NCBI GenBank assembly: GCA_947630925.1
Contig: CANRJM010000006.1
Location: forward strand, 1 to 64,000
Direction: 5' to 3'
Source of the DNA: an uncultured Lachnospiraceae bacterium
GTDB lineage: Bacteria; Bacillota; Clostridia; Lachnospirales; Lachnospiraceae
Length of the DNA stretch: 64,000 nt
The notes under the pieces were generated by a model, which saw nothing but the letters and a program-made list of their open reading frames with translations, was not told the DNA's origin and did no database searches. A program made the translations under genes and the position numbers. The stretch's first letter is position 1. Each line of letters begins with the position of its first letter. Below are positions 38,230 to 49,149 of the stretch, one piece after another.

Positions 38230-39085
38230 ATGGGAAATCGACAATTTCAATCGGCAATTATCAAGGCAGAGGCAAAGGCGTATGAAGAATTACAGCTCAA
38301 GGGACGATAAAGCCTCTCTTCGAGAGGCTTTTATGTTTAGCGTCATCATGAGAGATTCCAGGTATTGCAAGCCGTTCTTGGAGCGTGTGTTGGGAGTGCG
38401 GATTGCGCGGATGGAATACCCGAAATCGCAGGAAACAATCGACCTTGCTGCGGATGCCAAAAGTGTCCGGCTGGATATTTATGTTGAGGATGGAAATAAT
38501 ACGGTCTATAATATTGAAATGCAGACCACGGAGAATAGAAATCTTCCGAAGAGGACGCGATATTATGGCGGGATGATTGATCTAAATCTCTTGGAAAAGG
38601 GAGAAAACTATAAGGAGTTGAAACGCTGCTTTGTCATATTTGTATGTACCTTTGACCTGTTTGGTAAAGGGCGGCATATCTACAGTTTTGAGAACCGGTG
38701 CATTCAGGAGCCTGACCTGTCTCTTGGCGATGATGTGACAAAGATTATATTGAATACGAAGGGGACAATGGATGACATCTCGCCGGAGATGAAAAAACTA
38801 CTGGATTATATTGACGGGAAAGAACCGGAGGACGATTACACCAGGGAACTGGATGAGGCGGTACAGTCCGCAAGAAAAAATGAGAAATGGCGGTTGGACT
38901 ATATGACTTTGCAGATGCATTATCAGGAGAAGTTCGAGCAGGGAATTGAGCAGGGAAATAAACAGGCGGCGAGACGGATGCTGAGGGATGGAGATTTGCC
39001 ATTGGATAAGGTTGCACTGTATTCCGGTCTGACAGTGGAAGAGGTGCTTGAACTGGAAAAAGAAGAAGCGTCAAAACCGGTGTGA
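38230..39085 (+). pseudogene. Rpn/PDDEXK_2 nuclease copy 2 with N-terminal frameshift and hairpin insertion; catalytic ORF retained from about 38282
   Basis: MGNRQFQSAIIKAEAKAYEELQLKGR* then other-frame FMFSVIMRDSRYCKPFLERVLG...RLDIYVEDGNNTVYNIEMQ. Confidence 0.8.
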
Positions 39086-39122
39086 TAAGGTAAGAAAAGA
39101 ATTTTCACACATTTGAGATGGG

Positions 39123-39287
39123 ATGCTGTCCGCACCACTGGCAAGAGGTTACACCAAAGAGTGGGACTTCGGAAGGCTTGCAGATATTGCTCAATATAAA
39201 AATGCTATGGTGGAAGCGATACAGGAAATGGAAGAAAAAGATATTGCAAGGAAAGTCATAAAGTACAATGAAGAGTGGTATGAATGA
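39123..39287 (+). pseudogene. short ORF, probable gene remnant
   Basis: MLSAPLARGYTKEWDFGRLADIAQYKNAMVEAIQEMEEKDIARKVIKYNEEWYE. Confidence 0.25.
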
Positions 39288-39314
39288 TTACTACTTAAAA
39301 AGGAGAACTATTGC

Positions 39315-39872
39315 ATGAGTACAAAAAGGAATGTACAAAAACGTATTATTTCAGTTGTTTTGTTTCTTTTCATGTCCGCAATCCCTATTTTACTTTGTAT
39401 GTACTTTGAAAAACCGTCGCTTAATGTTTCTGAATTGATTGAAAAGGAAAATATTAACGATATGAGTTTAACAATTTATTATCAGCATCCATATGCCCTT
39501 ATGTTTTATCCTATTTCAAGTGTTAGAGATTTAATGCGCCGATGCGATAAAAAAATTGTTATTCATGGGAGTGACTTGGAAGAACATATTGATTTACTTA
39601 AGCAGATCAGTAATGATGATTTGAAGCCAGTTATGATGAAATCATCAGATTTGGATTTACGAGTGTATTATGTGCTTGAAAGTAAGAAAAATGGCAAATT
39701 ATTCGATGTCGCTATGTGGGGAGATGATGATGACAGCATATTTGTCAATGGGGTTGAAGTGAAAGTGAATCATATTTTCTATGATGTAATATTACCTTTT
39801 ATACCCAAAAATGAAGTTGAGGAATTGGAAAATTTCATAATACATGGCAGGAATTTACCAGATAATTCATAA
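39315..39872 (+). CDS. membrane-anchored protein of unknown function
   Basis: N-terminal TM VVLFLFMSAIPILLCMYF. Confidence 0.45.
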   Translation: MSTKRNVQKRIISVVLFLFMSAIPILLCMYFEKPSLNVSELIEKENINDMSLTIYYQHPYALMFYPISSVRDLMRRCDKKIVIHGSDLEEHIDLLKQISNDDLKPVMMKSSDLDLRVYYVLESKKNGKLFDVAMWGDDDDSIFVNGVEVKVNHIFYDVILPFIPKNEVEELENFIIHGRNLPDNS

Positions 39873-40275
39873 AATGCAAAAAAGGTTGATTTTTTATTTA
39901 TAGGATTTATGGGAGTGTTTACCAATGGAATCGTGTTGTTGACTGATTTTTATGATTATAAATTGAATGAGGAAGATACAGAATATGGTTGGTTTTTTGT
40001 CAGGAAAAGTAAATCTTTAAAATGGACATTAAAATACTGGGGATATGCATAAATGTTAGTACAGTCCGAGGGCAGATCGGGAATATTTAAACTTGAAAAA
40101 ACAAAAAGACAGGCATATGATGAAGAAAACCAATCTGAAGTCATTTACTTTAGGGACAGCCTTTCTCATTTAACTGACAATTCGTTTGCTTCATCCAAAG
40201 AAGGAAAGTAAATTGACTGAACGGCCAGAACAAGGTATAATGTAATATATTGTAAGTCAGGTTGGAGGATATGAA

Positions 40276-42606
40276 GTGAAAACGGAATTGAAAAAGAACA
40301 ATGTGAATCAGATTATAAAAGGAATGACGATATTTGAAGCCGGAAATCCGGTTGAAGAGATTGGGTTGGTAATTAAGGGGAGAGTGCGCGTACAGTCAGA
40401 CGGCGCAACTTTGGTTTTAGGCTCCGGTAATTTTCTGGGACTTTGTGACTTGCCGGGTGGGGAGTACAACGCGACATATACGGCAGAAACCAATTTAGCC
40501 CTGTTTGCTTTTCCCGTTTCCGATTTGCAGTCAGAAATCCATAATCTGATTTCTACAAATAAAGATTACGCACCGTTATTGGTATCAACATTAAGCAGAT
40601 ATATCCGTGAACTTTCCGGAATCTTTACGGCTATGGAAGAGATAGCCGGCTCCTCCTGTCAGTGCATGAAAGACTCCTATCGGATTTATTTTGATTTGGG
40701 AGAGCGTTTTGGCGTCAATACGACTTCGCTTCGGGAGATGGAGGAGTTAGAAGAATATGTAAGACAGGACTTTCCGTGGCGCAAGAAAATAGCCTATTAC
40801 TGCGCCTGCGCAGGCTTGTCTTCGGAAGTACAGAAGACATACTTTGGTTCTGAGGAAGTCATTGCAGTTTATCATATTACGGAAGAGGTTTCTTTGATCA
40901 ACGCGCTGTTAAAAGAATGCAGCCGGGTGGCGGCATATTTGAAAGGACTTGCGGAATTGTTGATTATTAACGACAGAAGCCTGTATGCGCTTGTATTAAA
41001 GCAGGCGGTTGTACTGCAGCATATGAGCGACAATATTTCCGAGGCTACTTCCCTGCTTGATGATGTGATTGACTGCATCAACTCGTTAGAAAATCTTCTT
41101 GCGGATAAAGCGGGGATTCAGTTGGAAGTCGATCATGAGTTTATGGAGGAAGCATATTTTGAATTACTGAATCGAAAAGGTTCCGATGCGGATGACAGCA
41201 GTTTGGCGTTGGTAGAAGAGCAACATGTCGATACAGATGAACTGATAGGCGCATTGGATCAGATTCTTGCATTTGGCGGATTGGAGCAGGAGGAAGAAGC
41301 CAGGTTCAGAGAAGACGTCGATGCTTTTTTGGTTATGCCGGATAAATATGCAACAGATGATACTGCCAGAAATCTTCGCAGAAGTTTGCAAAAAGTTTAT
41401 TATACCCTATACCGGAATGTATTTTTAAAAGATTTTCATTCAAAACAAGAGACGCCGATAGTGATTGATTTGTTTTTGCGATATGGTTTTTTGAGTGAGA
41501 AGCTGGTTTCTGCAGAGATTCAGGAGGAACTGCTGACAATTGATACTTTTAATTCCAATACGGGTCCTTGTTCGGTATATGATATGAAGGAATGGCTGAC
41601 GCTGATTTTAAAAGGAGAGAAAGAGCCTTCGAAAAGCGAGTTTGATTTGGATTATGACGAAAATCTGCGCGAATTGCGCAAGACAGGACATATTACTGCA
41701 GCGCAGCAGCAGGATATGTCAGGCGACGTCAATGCAAAGTTAGATTATGAATTGCAAAATATGTTTAAAACGAACCATAGGATTGTATTTGGGCAGATTT
41801 CTGCATTTGTTCCGTTTTTGTTTACAGAGGGCTGTACAAGTTCCATTAATCGCGGCTATCTGTCAAAAGACAAAGTCAATGCCTCAGTGCGCCGTCTGTT
41901 ATATATTGACTATTCGGCATTTTATCGGGAAGGTCTTTATGCAAAAAATGACAGCAGCTTTGCAAAAGAATACGTGCAGCAGGAGGTATTTCCGGATATT
42001 ATCATGATGCCGGCTTATGGAAGTAAAAGTGTCATGTGGCAGGAATTGAGCGGCAGACGAAGAAACTCAAAGGGAAGATTTCTGTTTCCGGTTTTCATGG
42101 AGGGCGATTTAGACAGTGAAATGATTAAATTGTTTGGACGTTTTCGTTGGGAGCTCTGCCGGACGATTCAAGGGGCTTCGTGGAATAATATACAGAGCAG
42201 GTCGCTGACAAGTGAATATTTTGATTTTGTACAATTCTATAAGAAAAATCGGGAACTGTCAGAAGATAAAAAGGAAAAACTCAAGCTTCAGATTCAGAAG
42301 AGCCGCAATAATACAAGAGAGGTATTTGTGATTGATTATGAGAACTGGATCAAGCATGAGGCGCAGGGGGGAATCTGCCTGAGCAAACCTGTCAGGGAAA
42401 TTTTAGCCACATATTGCCCATTTCCGAAAAAATTGCGGGAAAAGGTAAGCGATCAGCCGATATTCCGCGATGCAATGGCGCGGTTTCAGAGAGAACGCGG
42501 CAAAAAGATCAAAGAATACGATTTGAAATTCAAAGTATGGGAACGGGACGGGCTTGATATTCCGGAGGAGATTATAGAAACGAAACGTTTCTATACAGAG
42601 TATTAA
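40276..42606 (+). CDS. cyclic nucleotide-binding-like domain protein, 776 aa
   Basis: N-terminal cNMP-like IIKGMTIFEAGNPVEEIGLVIKGRVRVQ...GNFLGLCDL. Confidence 0.75.
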   Translation: MKTELKKNNVNQIIKGMTIFEAGNPVEEIGLVIKGRVRVQSDGATLVLGSGNFLGLCDLPGGEYNATYTAETNLALFAFPVSDLQSEIHNLISTNKDYAPLLVSTLSRYIRELSGIFTAMEEIAGSSCQCMKDSYRIYFDLGERFGVNTTSLREMEELEEYVRQDFPWRKKIAYYCACAGLSSEVQKTYFGSEEVIAVYHITEEVSLINALLKECSRVAAYLKGLAELLIINDRSLYALVLKQAVVLQHMSDNISEATSLLDDVIDCINSLENLLADKAGIQLEVDHEFMEEAYFELLNRKGSDADDSSLALVEEQHVDTDELIGALDQILAFGGLEQEEEARFREDVDAFLVMPDKYATDDTARNLRRSLQKVYYTLYRNVFLKDFHSKQETPIVIDLFLRYGFLSEKLVSAEIQEELLTIDTFNSNTGPCSVYDMKEWLTLILKGEKEPSKSEFDLDYDENLRELRKTGHITAAQQQDMSGDVNAKLDYELQNMFKTNHRIVFGQISAFVPFLFTEGCTSSINRGYLSKDKVNASVRRLLYIDYSAFYREGLYAKNDSSFAKEYVQQEVFPDIIMMPAYGSKSVMWQELSGRRRNSKGRFLFPVFMEGDLDSEMIKLFGRFRWELCRTIQGASWNNIQSRSLTSEYFDFVQFYKKNRELSEDKKEKLKLQIQKSRNNTREVFVIDYENWIKHEAQGGICLSKPVREILATYCPFPKKLREKVSDQPIFRDAMARFQRERGKKIKEYDLKFKVWERDGLDIPEEIIETKRFYTEY

Positions 42607-43334
42607 ATCCAACCCCCGTCTAAAATGATTACCTGACCGGTGAGGTAATCATTTTTTTCGTTTATGTCATAGGCAAGTTTTGCGACATCCTGAACCGTTC
42701 CCATTCTGCCGGCGGGGATTTCTTCTACGATTCGCTCTGATTCTTCCTGGGAGAGAAAGGCATTCATATCGGTATCAATGATGCCGCAGGCGATGGCGTT
42801 TACCTGGATATTACTTGGAGCCAGTTCTTTGGCCAATGCCCGGGTAAAGGCGTTAACGCCGCCTTTTGTCGCAGAATATGCCACTTCTGCAGAGGCGCCG
42901 ACACAACCCCAGACGGAAGAAATAGAAAGAATTTTTCCCGCTTTTTTGGGCAACATCATTTGTATAGCTGCTTTGCTGCAGTAAAAAACAGAGCTTAAGT
43001 TGGCTGAAAGGATAGAATTCCATTCCTGCGTTGTCATATCCTGCAATAGTCCGATATGGGAGACGCCGGCATTATTGATTAAAACATCAAGACTGCCGAA
43101 TCTGCTTTGGATTTGTGTAAAAAAGGCGGCAGCTTCTTCCGGATTCCCCATATCGCCGATAAATGAGAGGCATTCCGAGTGCAGACGTTCAATTTCGTTT
43201 CTGACGGTTTCCAATTCCCTGTCATGTTTTCTGCAGCAGATGGCGACATGGTATCCTTTCTGTGCATATTGCAATGCAATTGCTTTTCCAATACCGCGGG
43301 AAGCGCCGGTTACGGCAACAACTTTTTGGGCCAT
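42603..43334 (-). CDS. short-chain dehydrogenase/reductase, FabG/YmfI-like
   Basis: TGASRGIGKAIA, NNAG, YSATKGGVNAFTRALAKELAP. Confidence 0.92.
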   Translation of the reverse strand: MAQKVVAVTGASRGIGKAIALQYAQKGYHVAICCRKHDRELETVRNEIERLHSECLSFIGDMGNPEEAAAFFTQIQSRFGSLDVLINNAGVSHIGLLQDMTTQEWNSILSANLSSVFYCSKAAIQMMLPKKAGKILSISSVWGCVGASAEVAYSATKGGVNAFTRALAKELAPSNIQVNAIACGIIDTDMNAFLSQEESERIVEEIPAGRMGTVQDVAKLAYDINEKNDYLTGQVIILDGGWI

Positions 43335-43550
43335 AGAAATACTCCTTCCTATTCTGTTTTTTCAGGCGGTTGGAAATGCAGGGCTGCTCTCTGCCCGTTC
43401 CGTCATTGCCTGTTGCTTTTTGTCGTTCTACGCAATAGTATAGCATGAATGGGGAAAAACGTAATACTTTACATATTTTCCTTTTTTTGGTATAATAAGC
43501 TGTATGCTTTGAAGTTTCAAATACAATTTGAAAGAGAGAAAGGTACTGCA

Positions 43551-44816
43551 ATGAAGAAAAATGTTATCAAAATGTTTTTTACGAGTTTACTGAAATCTTT
43601 ACTCTGCATCGCTATTATTCTGGGAGTCGGCGTTGCCAGCTATAAGATTTCATATACTATATTATCGAAAGGAAGTTCAAATGTTAATATAGATAGCGAC
43701 AGCCTGCAGGATATCATGGATGAGGCCAGCACGGATGAAATTTCAAAAAATTTAATTTATGTATCGGATGATAAAAACAAGATTACGCATCTCATGCTTG
43801 AGATTTGCAATACAAAGACCTGTAATATGGATTATATTACGATTCCTGTCAGGACAGATTACACGATTCCGTCTGTGATGTATCGTAAACTGTGCCAGAT
43901 CAATCAGGAGCTTCCGCAGGTCATTCGTTTGTCCAAGCTAAAGCAGTATTTTGAAGATGAGGATGATGCATATGGATACGGAGTGCTGATCTTTGAAAAA
44001 ATGCTGGGTATAGATATTAGCTACTATACAGCAATTTCGCAGGAGATTTACAACAATCATTATGTAGAACAGAAAGTAAAAACGGCATACAAGACGAAGA
44101 GTTCTGTGAATAATACACCGGCGCCTGATGGGACAACTCCGGAGTCGGATACAACAGTAAAAACAAAGATAAAGATTTCTGTCTTAAGTGAAGCATATAC
44201 CAATCAGCTTAAGGATTTGGGCTCTGATCAGGAAAAGATTGCAGATTACATTAAGGATCAATATGAGCGGGTAACTTCGAACCTGACGGTCTACAATAAG
44301 ATTGGGTATCTGGAAGCGTATCAGAAAATGAATGTGGAGTTCTACCATTATTGGGGGATTCCGGGTATGTATTCCGAAAATGTCTTTGAGGTAGATACCA
44401 AGGCGGCAAAAAAAGCATTAAATCAACTGATTGAGGATGAAACCACCTATACGATGGCACAAGATTTGACGAAGACAAATATGATTTCTGTTTCGAAGTC
44501 TTCCGGGAAGGATACCAAAAAGAGCACAAAAGAGGAGGAAGAAAGTTCAAAGGGGCTTAGGATTTACGTATTAAACGGCAGCCAGATTGCAGGACTTGCT
44601 TCCAAGACAAAGGAAAAGTTAGAAAATGCAGGTTATACTGTATCGAAGATTGGAAATTATACCGATGAAACGTTGACGAGAACGAAGATTATTGTTGCAA
44701 AAGAGGGACAGGGGGAAGATTTAGCAGAGTATTTCAGTGATCCGAAAATAACCGTTGGAGATGTGGCTTCAGGATATGATATTGAAATTATTCTCGGTAC
44801 GGCGGATGCAAATTAG
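43551..44816 (+). CDS. LytR C-terminal domain protein
   Basis: TM N-terminus; LRIYVLNGSQIAGLASKTKEKLENAGYTVSKIGNY. Confidence 0.8.
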   Translation: MKKNVIKMFFTSLLKSLLCIAIILGVGVASYKISYTILSKGSSNVNIDSDSLQDIMDEASTDEISKNLIYVSDDKNKITHLMLEICNTKTCNMDYITIPVRTDYTIPSVMYRKLCQINQELPQVIRLSKLKQYFEDEDDAYGYGVLIFEKMLGIDISYYTAISQEIYNNHYVEQKVKTAYKTKSSVNNTPAPDGTTPESDTTVKTKIKISVLSEAYTNQLKDLGSDQEKIADYIKDQYERVTSNLTVYNKIGYLEAYQKMNVEFYHYWGIPGMYSENVFEVDTKAAKKALNQLIEDETTYTMAQDLTKTNMISVSKSSGKDTKKSTKEEEESSKGLRIYVLNGSQIAGLASKTKEKLENAGYTVSKIGNYTDETLTRTKIIVAKEGQGEDLAEYFSDPKITVGDVASGYDIEIILGTADAN

Positions 44817-44831
44817 TGTTAGGTAGGAAAA

Positions 44832-45587
44832 ATGCAGGCTTTAGTTAAAATCATGGATATCGATGTTGATATGTTATCCAATGACGTTTTTATTGAAAAA
44901 ATAAATAAATATCTGACGGGCGACAGGCTGTATGTGATTTTATTTGCCTCAACGGAATTGCTGAATCGGGCGGCTGCAGAGGAGGAATATCGGCAGTTGA
45001 TCGATATGGCTGAATTGTTCCTGCCGGGGGAAGAAGCCTTGCTTAGCGCATACCATGCTGACGTATTGGAAGCAGGGAATATTGTTGTGAATTGCAATAG
45101 CCTGGGTCTCGTATTGGAGAAACTGAAAAAAGAAAACAGGTCTCTTTATATTCTCTCTAAAAGCAAAAAAGACATCAAACTTTTGAAAGGATATTGTCTG
45201 CGGATGCAGCCGGAGCTTAAGATTGCCGGGTTCTGTTCTTATGAAGAAGCGTTAGATGATGCGGCTATTGTAAATGAGATTAACGGCAAGACGCCGGACA
45301 TCCTATTACTGGATTTAGAGACAGGCGTGCAGGAAAAATGGATTATGGAACATGTATCCAAGCTGAATGCAAAGCTGTGTATTGCGATTGGCGGCGTGGC
45401 AAATCTTATTATGGCGCAGGAAAAGAAAATACCCGCATGGGTTGAACGATTGCATTTATCTAATCTGTACCGGAAACTGGTATGGGAGCAGAAAGTGAAA
45501 AAAGATGTACGTGCGCGCATATTTCGGAAAAAAGTTGTGCAATATAACAATCAGATAGAAGAACAACAAAAAGATAATAATCAATAG
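44832..45587 (+). CDS. WecG/TagA/CpsF-family glycosyltransferase
   Basis: NCNSLGLVLEKLKKENRSLYILSKS...PDILLLDLETGVQEKWI...GGVANLIM. Confidence 0.7.
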   Translation: MQALVKIMDIDVDMLSNDVFIEKINKYLTGDRLYVILFASTELLNRAAAEEEYRQLIDMAELFLPGEEALLSAYHADVLEAGNIVVNCNSLGLVLEKLKKENRSLYILSKSKKDIKLLKGYCLRMQPELKIAGFCSYEEALDDAAIVNEINGKTPDILLLDLETGVQEKWIMEHVSKLNAKLCIAIGGVANLIMAQEKKIPAWVERLHLSNLYRKLVWEQKVKKDVRARIFRKKVVQYNNQIEEQQKDNNQ

Positions 45588-45602
45588 ATTATTATCTTTT
45601 TT
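45568..45602 (+). terminator. Rho-independent terminator overlapping the ORF end
   Basis: AAAAAGATAATAATC..GATTATTATCTTTTTT. Confidence 0.85.
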
Positions 45603-45617
45603 CAGTTAGGAAAAACA

Positions 45618-46484
45618 TTGGGAGAAAATATGCGGCGGATGTTTTTTAGAATGGGGAAAATCATTGCAGGGACTTTACTCATGGCAATGGCAGTTAACTT
45701 TGTATTTGAACCTATTAATATGGTAACTGGAGGGGTATCCGGTCTGTCAATCCTGATCAAGGAGGTTACAAGGCCGTATTATACCGGTGGTTTTCCGGTC
45801 TGGCTGTCGAACCTGATAATCAATGTTCCCATCTTTCTTTGGGGGTATTTTGTAAGAGGAAAATCGTACCTGGGCTATACTCTTTTTGCTAACCTTTGTT
45901 TTTCTGCTTTCCTCTGGGCGCTCCCGATTACTGCCATACAGGAAAAGGATTATTTTCTGGCAGCTCTGTATGGTGCGGCGCTTACCGGATCCGGTCTCGG
46001 TCTGATATTTGCAACCGGTTATTCTACAGGCGGCACGGATTTGCTCGGCAGCATTTTGCACCGATATTTCAGAAATATTTCCGTAGCAACGTTTTTGTTT
46101 GTACTTGACGCCATTGTCATTACCCTTGGCGCGGTTACGTTCGGCCTTACCATTACCGGATACGCAATTATTGCCGTTTTTTTGTCATCAAAGATTATGG
46201 ATACGATTTTATCGGGTTTAAAGGTAGGAAAACAGGTTTGGATTATTTCAGAAAATTATCAGGACATCAGCAATGAGATTATGCGGCGTTTGGAGCGGGG
46301 CGTAACCTGCGTGCAGGCAAAGGGCATGTATAGTCATGATACAAAAAATGTACTATTGTGTGTCGTCGGTAAAAGGGAAATTGTGTCTGTTATTAAAATT
46401 GTACGAAAATATGATGCCTCCGCTTTTTTGATTGTACAGGACGCAAAAGAAGTCATGGGGGAAGGTTTTAGTGAGATAGAATAG
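45618..46484 (+). CDS. YitT family membrane protein
   Basis: FEPINMVTGGVSGLSILIK...STGGTDLLGSILHR; C-terminal DUF2179. Confidence 0.92.
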   Translation: MGENMRRMFFRMGKIIAGTLLMAMAVNFVFEPINMVTGGVSGLSILIKEVTRPYYTGGFPVWLSNLIINVPIFLWGYFVRGKSYLGYTLFANLCFSAFLWALPITAIQEKDYFLAALYGAALTGSGLGLIFATGYSTGGTDLLGSILHRYFRNISVATFLFVLDAIVITLGAVTFGLTITGYAIIAVFLSSKIMDTILSGLKVGKQVWIISENYQDISNEIMRRLERGVTCVQAKGMYSHDTKNVLLCVVGKREIVSVIKIVRKYDASAFLIVQDAKEVMGEGFSEIE

Positions 46485-46725
46485 AAATTGCATAGAAATT
46501 TTGGGGATTTTGTTCAAATCCGACAGTATTTTTCTTGTTTTTCTCCAACATTTTCTACGTTTTGAACGAAAAAAAATAAAAATATACGGTTTGCACAAAA
46601 CAAGAATTATTTCTTTGTCAATTTGTGCTATGGTCAAGTTATCAGCTATGGTGTATTATTAGTCGTAGATGAGCGTAATGTCTTATTACGCGCAAGAATT
46701 TATAGATTATGGGAGGATACATAAT

Positions 46726-47838
46726 ATGGCAAGTTTATCTTTAAGGAACATTTCTAAAACTTATCCGAACGGATTTCAGGCTGTTAAAAATTTCAATCTC
46801 GATATTGCAGATAAGGAATTTATTATTTTTGTAGGTCCTTCAGGATGCGGTAAGTCTACAACGCTTCGTATGATTGCCGGCTTGGAAGAGATTACAGAAG
46901 GCGAATTGTGGATTGGCAACAACATGGTAAATGACGTAGAGCCAAAGGATCGGGATATTGCGATGGTATTCCAGAACTACGCGCTTTATCCTCATATGAC
47001 AGTTTATGATAATATGGCTTTTGGCCTCAAGTTAAGGAAGACGCCAAAGGAGAAGATTGATAAGCTGGTTAAGGAAGCTGCCAAGATTCTTGATATTGAG
47101 TCATTGTTGGATCGTAAGCCAAAGGCTTTATCCGGCGGTCAGAGACAGCGTGTGGCAATGGGGCGTGCCATTGTGCGTAATCCGAAGGTATTCCTTATGG
47201 ATGAGCCTTTATCTAATCTGGACGCAAAGCTTCGTGTACAGATGCGTATTGAGATTTCCAAGATTCATCAGAGCCTGGAAGCAACTATTATTTACGTAAC
47301 GCATGATCAGACAGAGGCTCTTACGCTTGGTACACGTATTGTTGTTATGAAAGATGGCGTTATGCAGCAGGTGGCAACTCCGATTGATCTTTATACAAAG
47401 CCTTGCAACATCTTCGTTGCAGGATTTATTGGATCTCCTCAGATGAACTTTATTGATTGTAAAGCAGTTCAGGATGGAAATGATGTAAAACTTCAGTTTG
47501 GTTCCTATGCTATCAAGCTTCCTGAGAACAAAGCAGAGAAGATCATTGAGGGAGGATTTGTAGGTAAGGAAGTTGTATTAGGTATCCGTCCGGAGGATAT
47601 TAAAGATGAAGAGCTCTTTATCAATGCAGGTACGGATAACATTCTGGAAGCTACTGTTAAGGTATATGAAATGCTTGGTGCAGAGGTATTCTTATACTTC
47701 ACAGTAGAAGGTCATGACATTACGGTTCGCGTTAACCCGCGTACCACTGCACGTCCGGGAGATACAATTAAGCTTGCACTGGATACAAGTAAGATTCATG
47801 TATTTGATAAGGAATCCGAGGTTACTATTACAAACTAG
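46726..47838 (+). CDS. ugpC: sugar ABC transporter ATPase, UgpC/MsmX-like
   Basis: GPSGCGKSTTLRMIAGLEEITEGELWIG, LSGGQRQRVAMGRAIVRNPKVFLMDEPLSNLDAKLR. Confidence 0.93.
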   Translation: MASLSLRNISKTYPNGFQAVKNFNLDIADKEFIIFVGPSGCGKSTTLRMIAGLEEITEGELWIGNNMVNDVEPKDRDIAMVFQNYALYPHMTVYDNMAFGLKLRKTPKEKIDKLVKEAAKILDIESLLDRKPKALSGGQRQRVAMGRAIVRNPKVFLMDEPLSNLDAKLRVQMRIEISKIHQSLEATIIYVTHDQTEALTLGTRIVVMKDGVMQQVATPIDLYTKPCNIFVAGFIGSPQMNFIDCKAVQDGNDVKLQFGSYAIKLPENKAEKIIEGGFVGKEVVLGIRPEDIKDEELFINAGTDNILEATVKVYEMLGAEVFLYFTVEGHDITVRVNPRTTARPGDTIKLALDTSKIHVFDKESEVTITN

Positions 47839-47872
47839 TAAATGCTGATTGTAAGAATTACGATATGATATC

Positions 47873-47907
47873 AAAAAGGGTACTGCCTGTTGGCGGGTAC
47901 CCTTTTT
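47873..47907 (+). terminator. Rho-independent terminator
   Basis: AAAAAGGGTAC..GTACCCTTTTT. Confidence 0.95.
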
Positions 47908-48060
47908 GCGTGAAAAATATTTATATCCGTAGATATTTATTATCGAAAAAAAGTGCAGAAAATTATTTCTATGGGGTGGATTCAATATTTACATTTGTAT
48001 GATATAATGTTAAGATATATTATAATATGGGAAAAATGTGGATATGACAGGAGGGATGAT

Positions 48061-49149
48061 ATGATATCAAATCAGGTATTGCAGACAACGATAGATGGTT
48101 TGAAAAATATTACGCGAGTGGATATTTGTGTAATGGACATTGAAGGCAAAGCGCTTGCAACTACGATTAATAATGTGGAAGAATATGAAGAAGCTGTCAT
48201 GGCATTTGTAGACTCTCCGGCAGATAGTCAGGTATTACAGGGATATCAGTTCTTTAAGGTATCGGACGAACACCAGTTAGAATATGTGATTTTAGCCAAG
48301 GGCGATAGTGATGATGTATATATGGTTGGTAAGCTTGCGGCATTTCAGATAAAAAATCTTTTGGTTGCTTATAAAGAGCGTTATGACAAAGACAACTTTA
48401 TTAAAAACCTGTTATTGGATAATCTTTTACTGGTCGATATTTATAATCGCGCAAAAAAACTGCATATTGAAACGAGCGTGCGGCGTGTTGTATTTTTGAT
48501 TGAGACAAAAAACGAAAAGGATACCGGCGCCCTGGAAACGGTCAAGGGACTTTTTGCAGGGAAGAAAAAAGATTTTATTACGCAGGTTGATGAGAAAAAT
48601 ATTATTCTGGTAAAAGAAGTTGAAGAAGATGAAGATTACAACGATATGGAAAAGACGGCCAGAGTGATTTTGGATATGCTCAATACAGAGGCAATGACAA
48701 CCGTTCATGTAGCTTACGGGACAATGGTTCGGGAAATTAAGGATGTTTCCCGCTCATACAAAGAAGCAAAAATGGCATTGGATGTAGGAAAAATCTTCTA
48801 TAGTGACCGTAATGTGATTGCGTATAGCAGTCTGGGGATTGGAAGGCTGATTTATCAGCTCCCGATGCCGCTTTGCAAAATGTTTATCAAAGAGATTTTT
48901 GGCGATAGATCTCCGGATGAATTTGATGATGAGACCATTGCCACGATTAATAAGTTCTTTGAAAACAGCCTGAATGTTTCCGAAACTTCAAGACAGTTAT
49001 ATATTCACAGAAATACATTGGTTTATCGCTTAGATAAATTGCAAAAAAGTACAGGTTTAGATTTGCGGGTATTTGATGATGCCATTACCTTTAAAATTGC
49101 TTTAATGGTAGTAAAATATATGAAATATATGGAAAACTTTGAATATTAG
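48061..49149 (+). CDS. CdaR/PucR-like transcriptional regulator
   Basis: C-terminal HTH FFENSLNVSETSRQLYIHRNTLVYRLDKLQKSTGLDLR. Confidence 0.85.
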   Translation: MISNQVLQTTIDGLKNITRVDICVMDIEGKALATTINNVEEYEEAVMAFVDSPADSQVLQGYQFFKVSDEHQLEYVILAKGDSDDVYMVGKLAAFQIKNLLVAYKERYDKDNFIKNLLLDNLLLVDIYNRAKKLHIETSVRRVVFLIETKNEKDTGALETVKGLFAGKKKDFITQVDEKNIILVKEVEEDEDYNDMEKTARVILDMLNTEAMTTVHVAYGTMVREIKDVSRSYKEAKMALDVGKIFYSDRNVIAYSSLGIGRLIYQLPMPLCKMFIKEIFGDRSPDEFDDETIATINKFFENSLNVSETSRQLYIHRNTLVYRLDKLQKSTGLDLRVFDDAITFKIALMVVKYMKYMENFEY

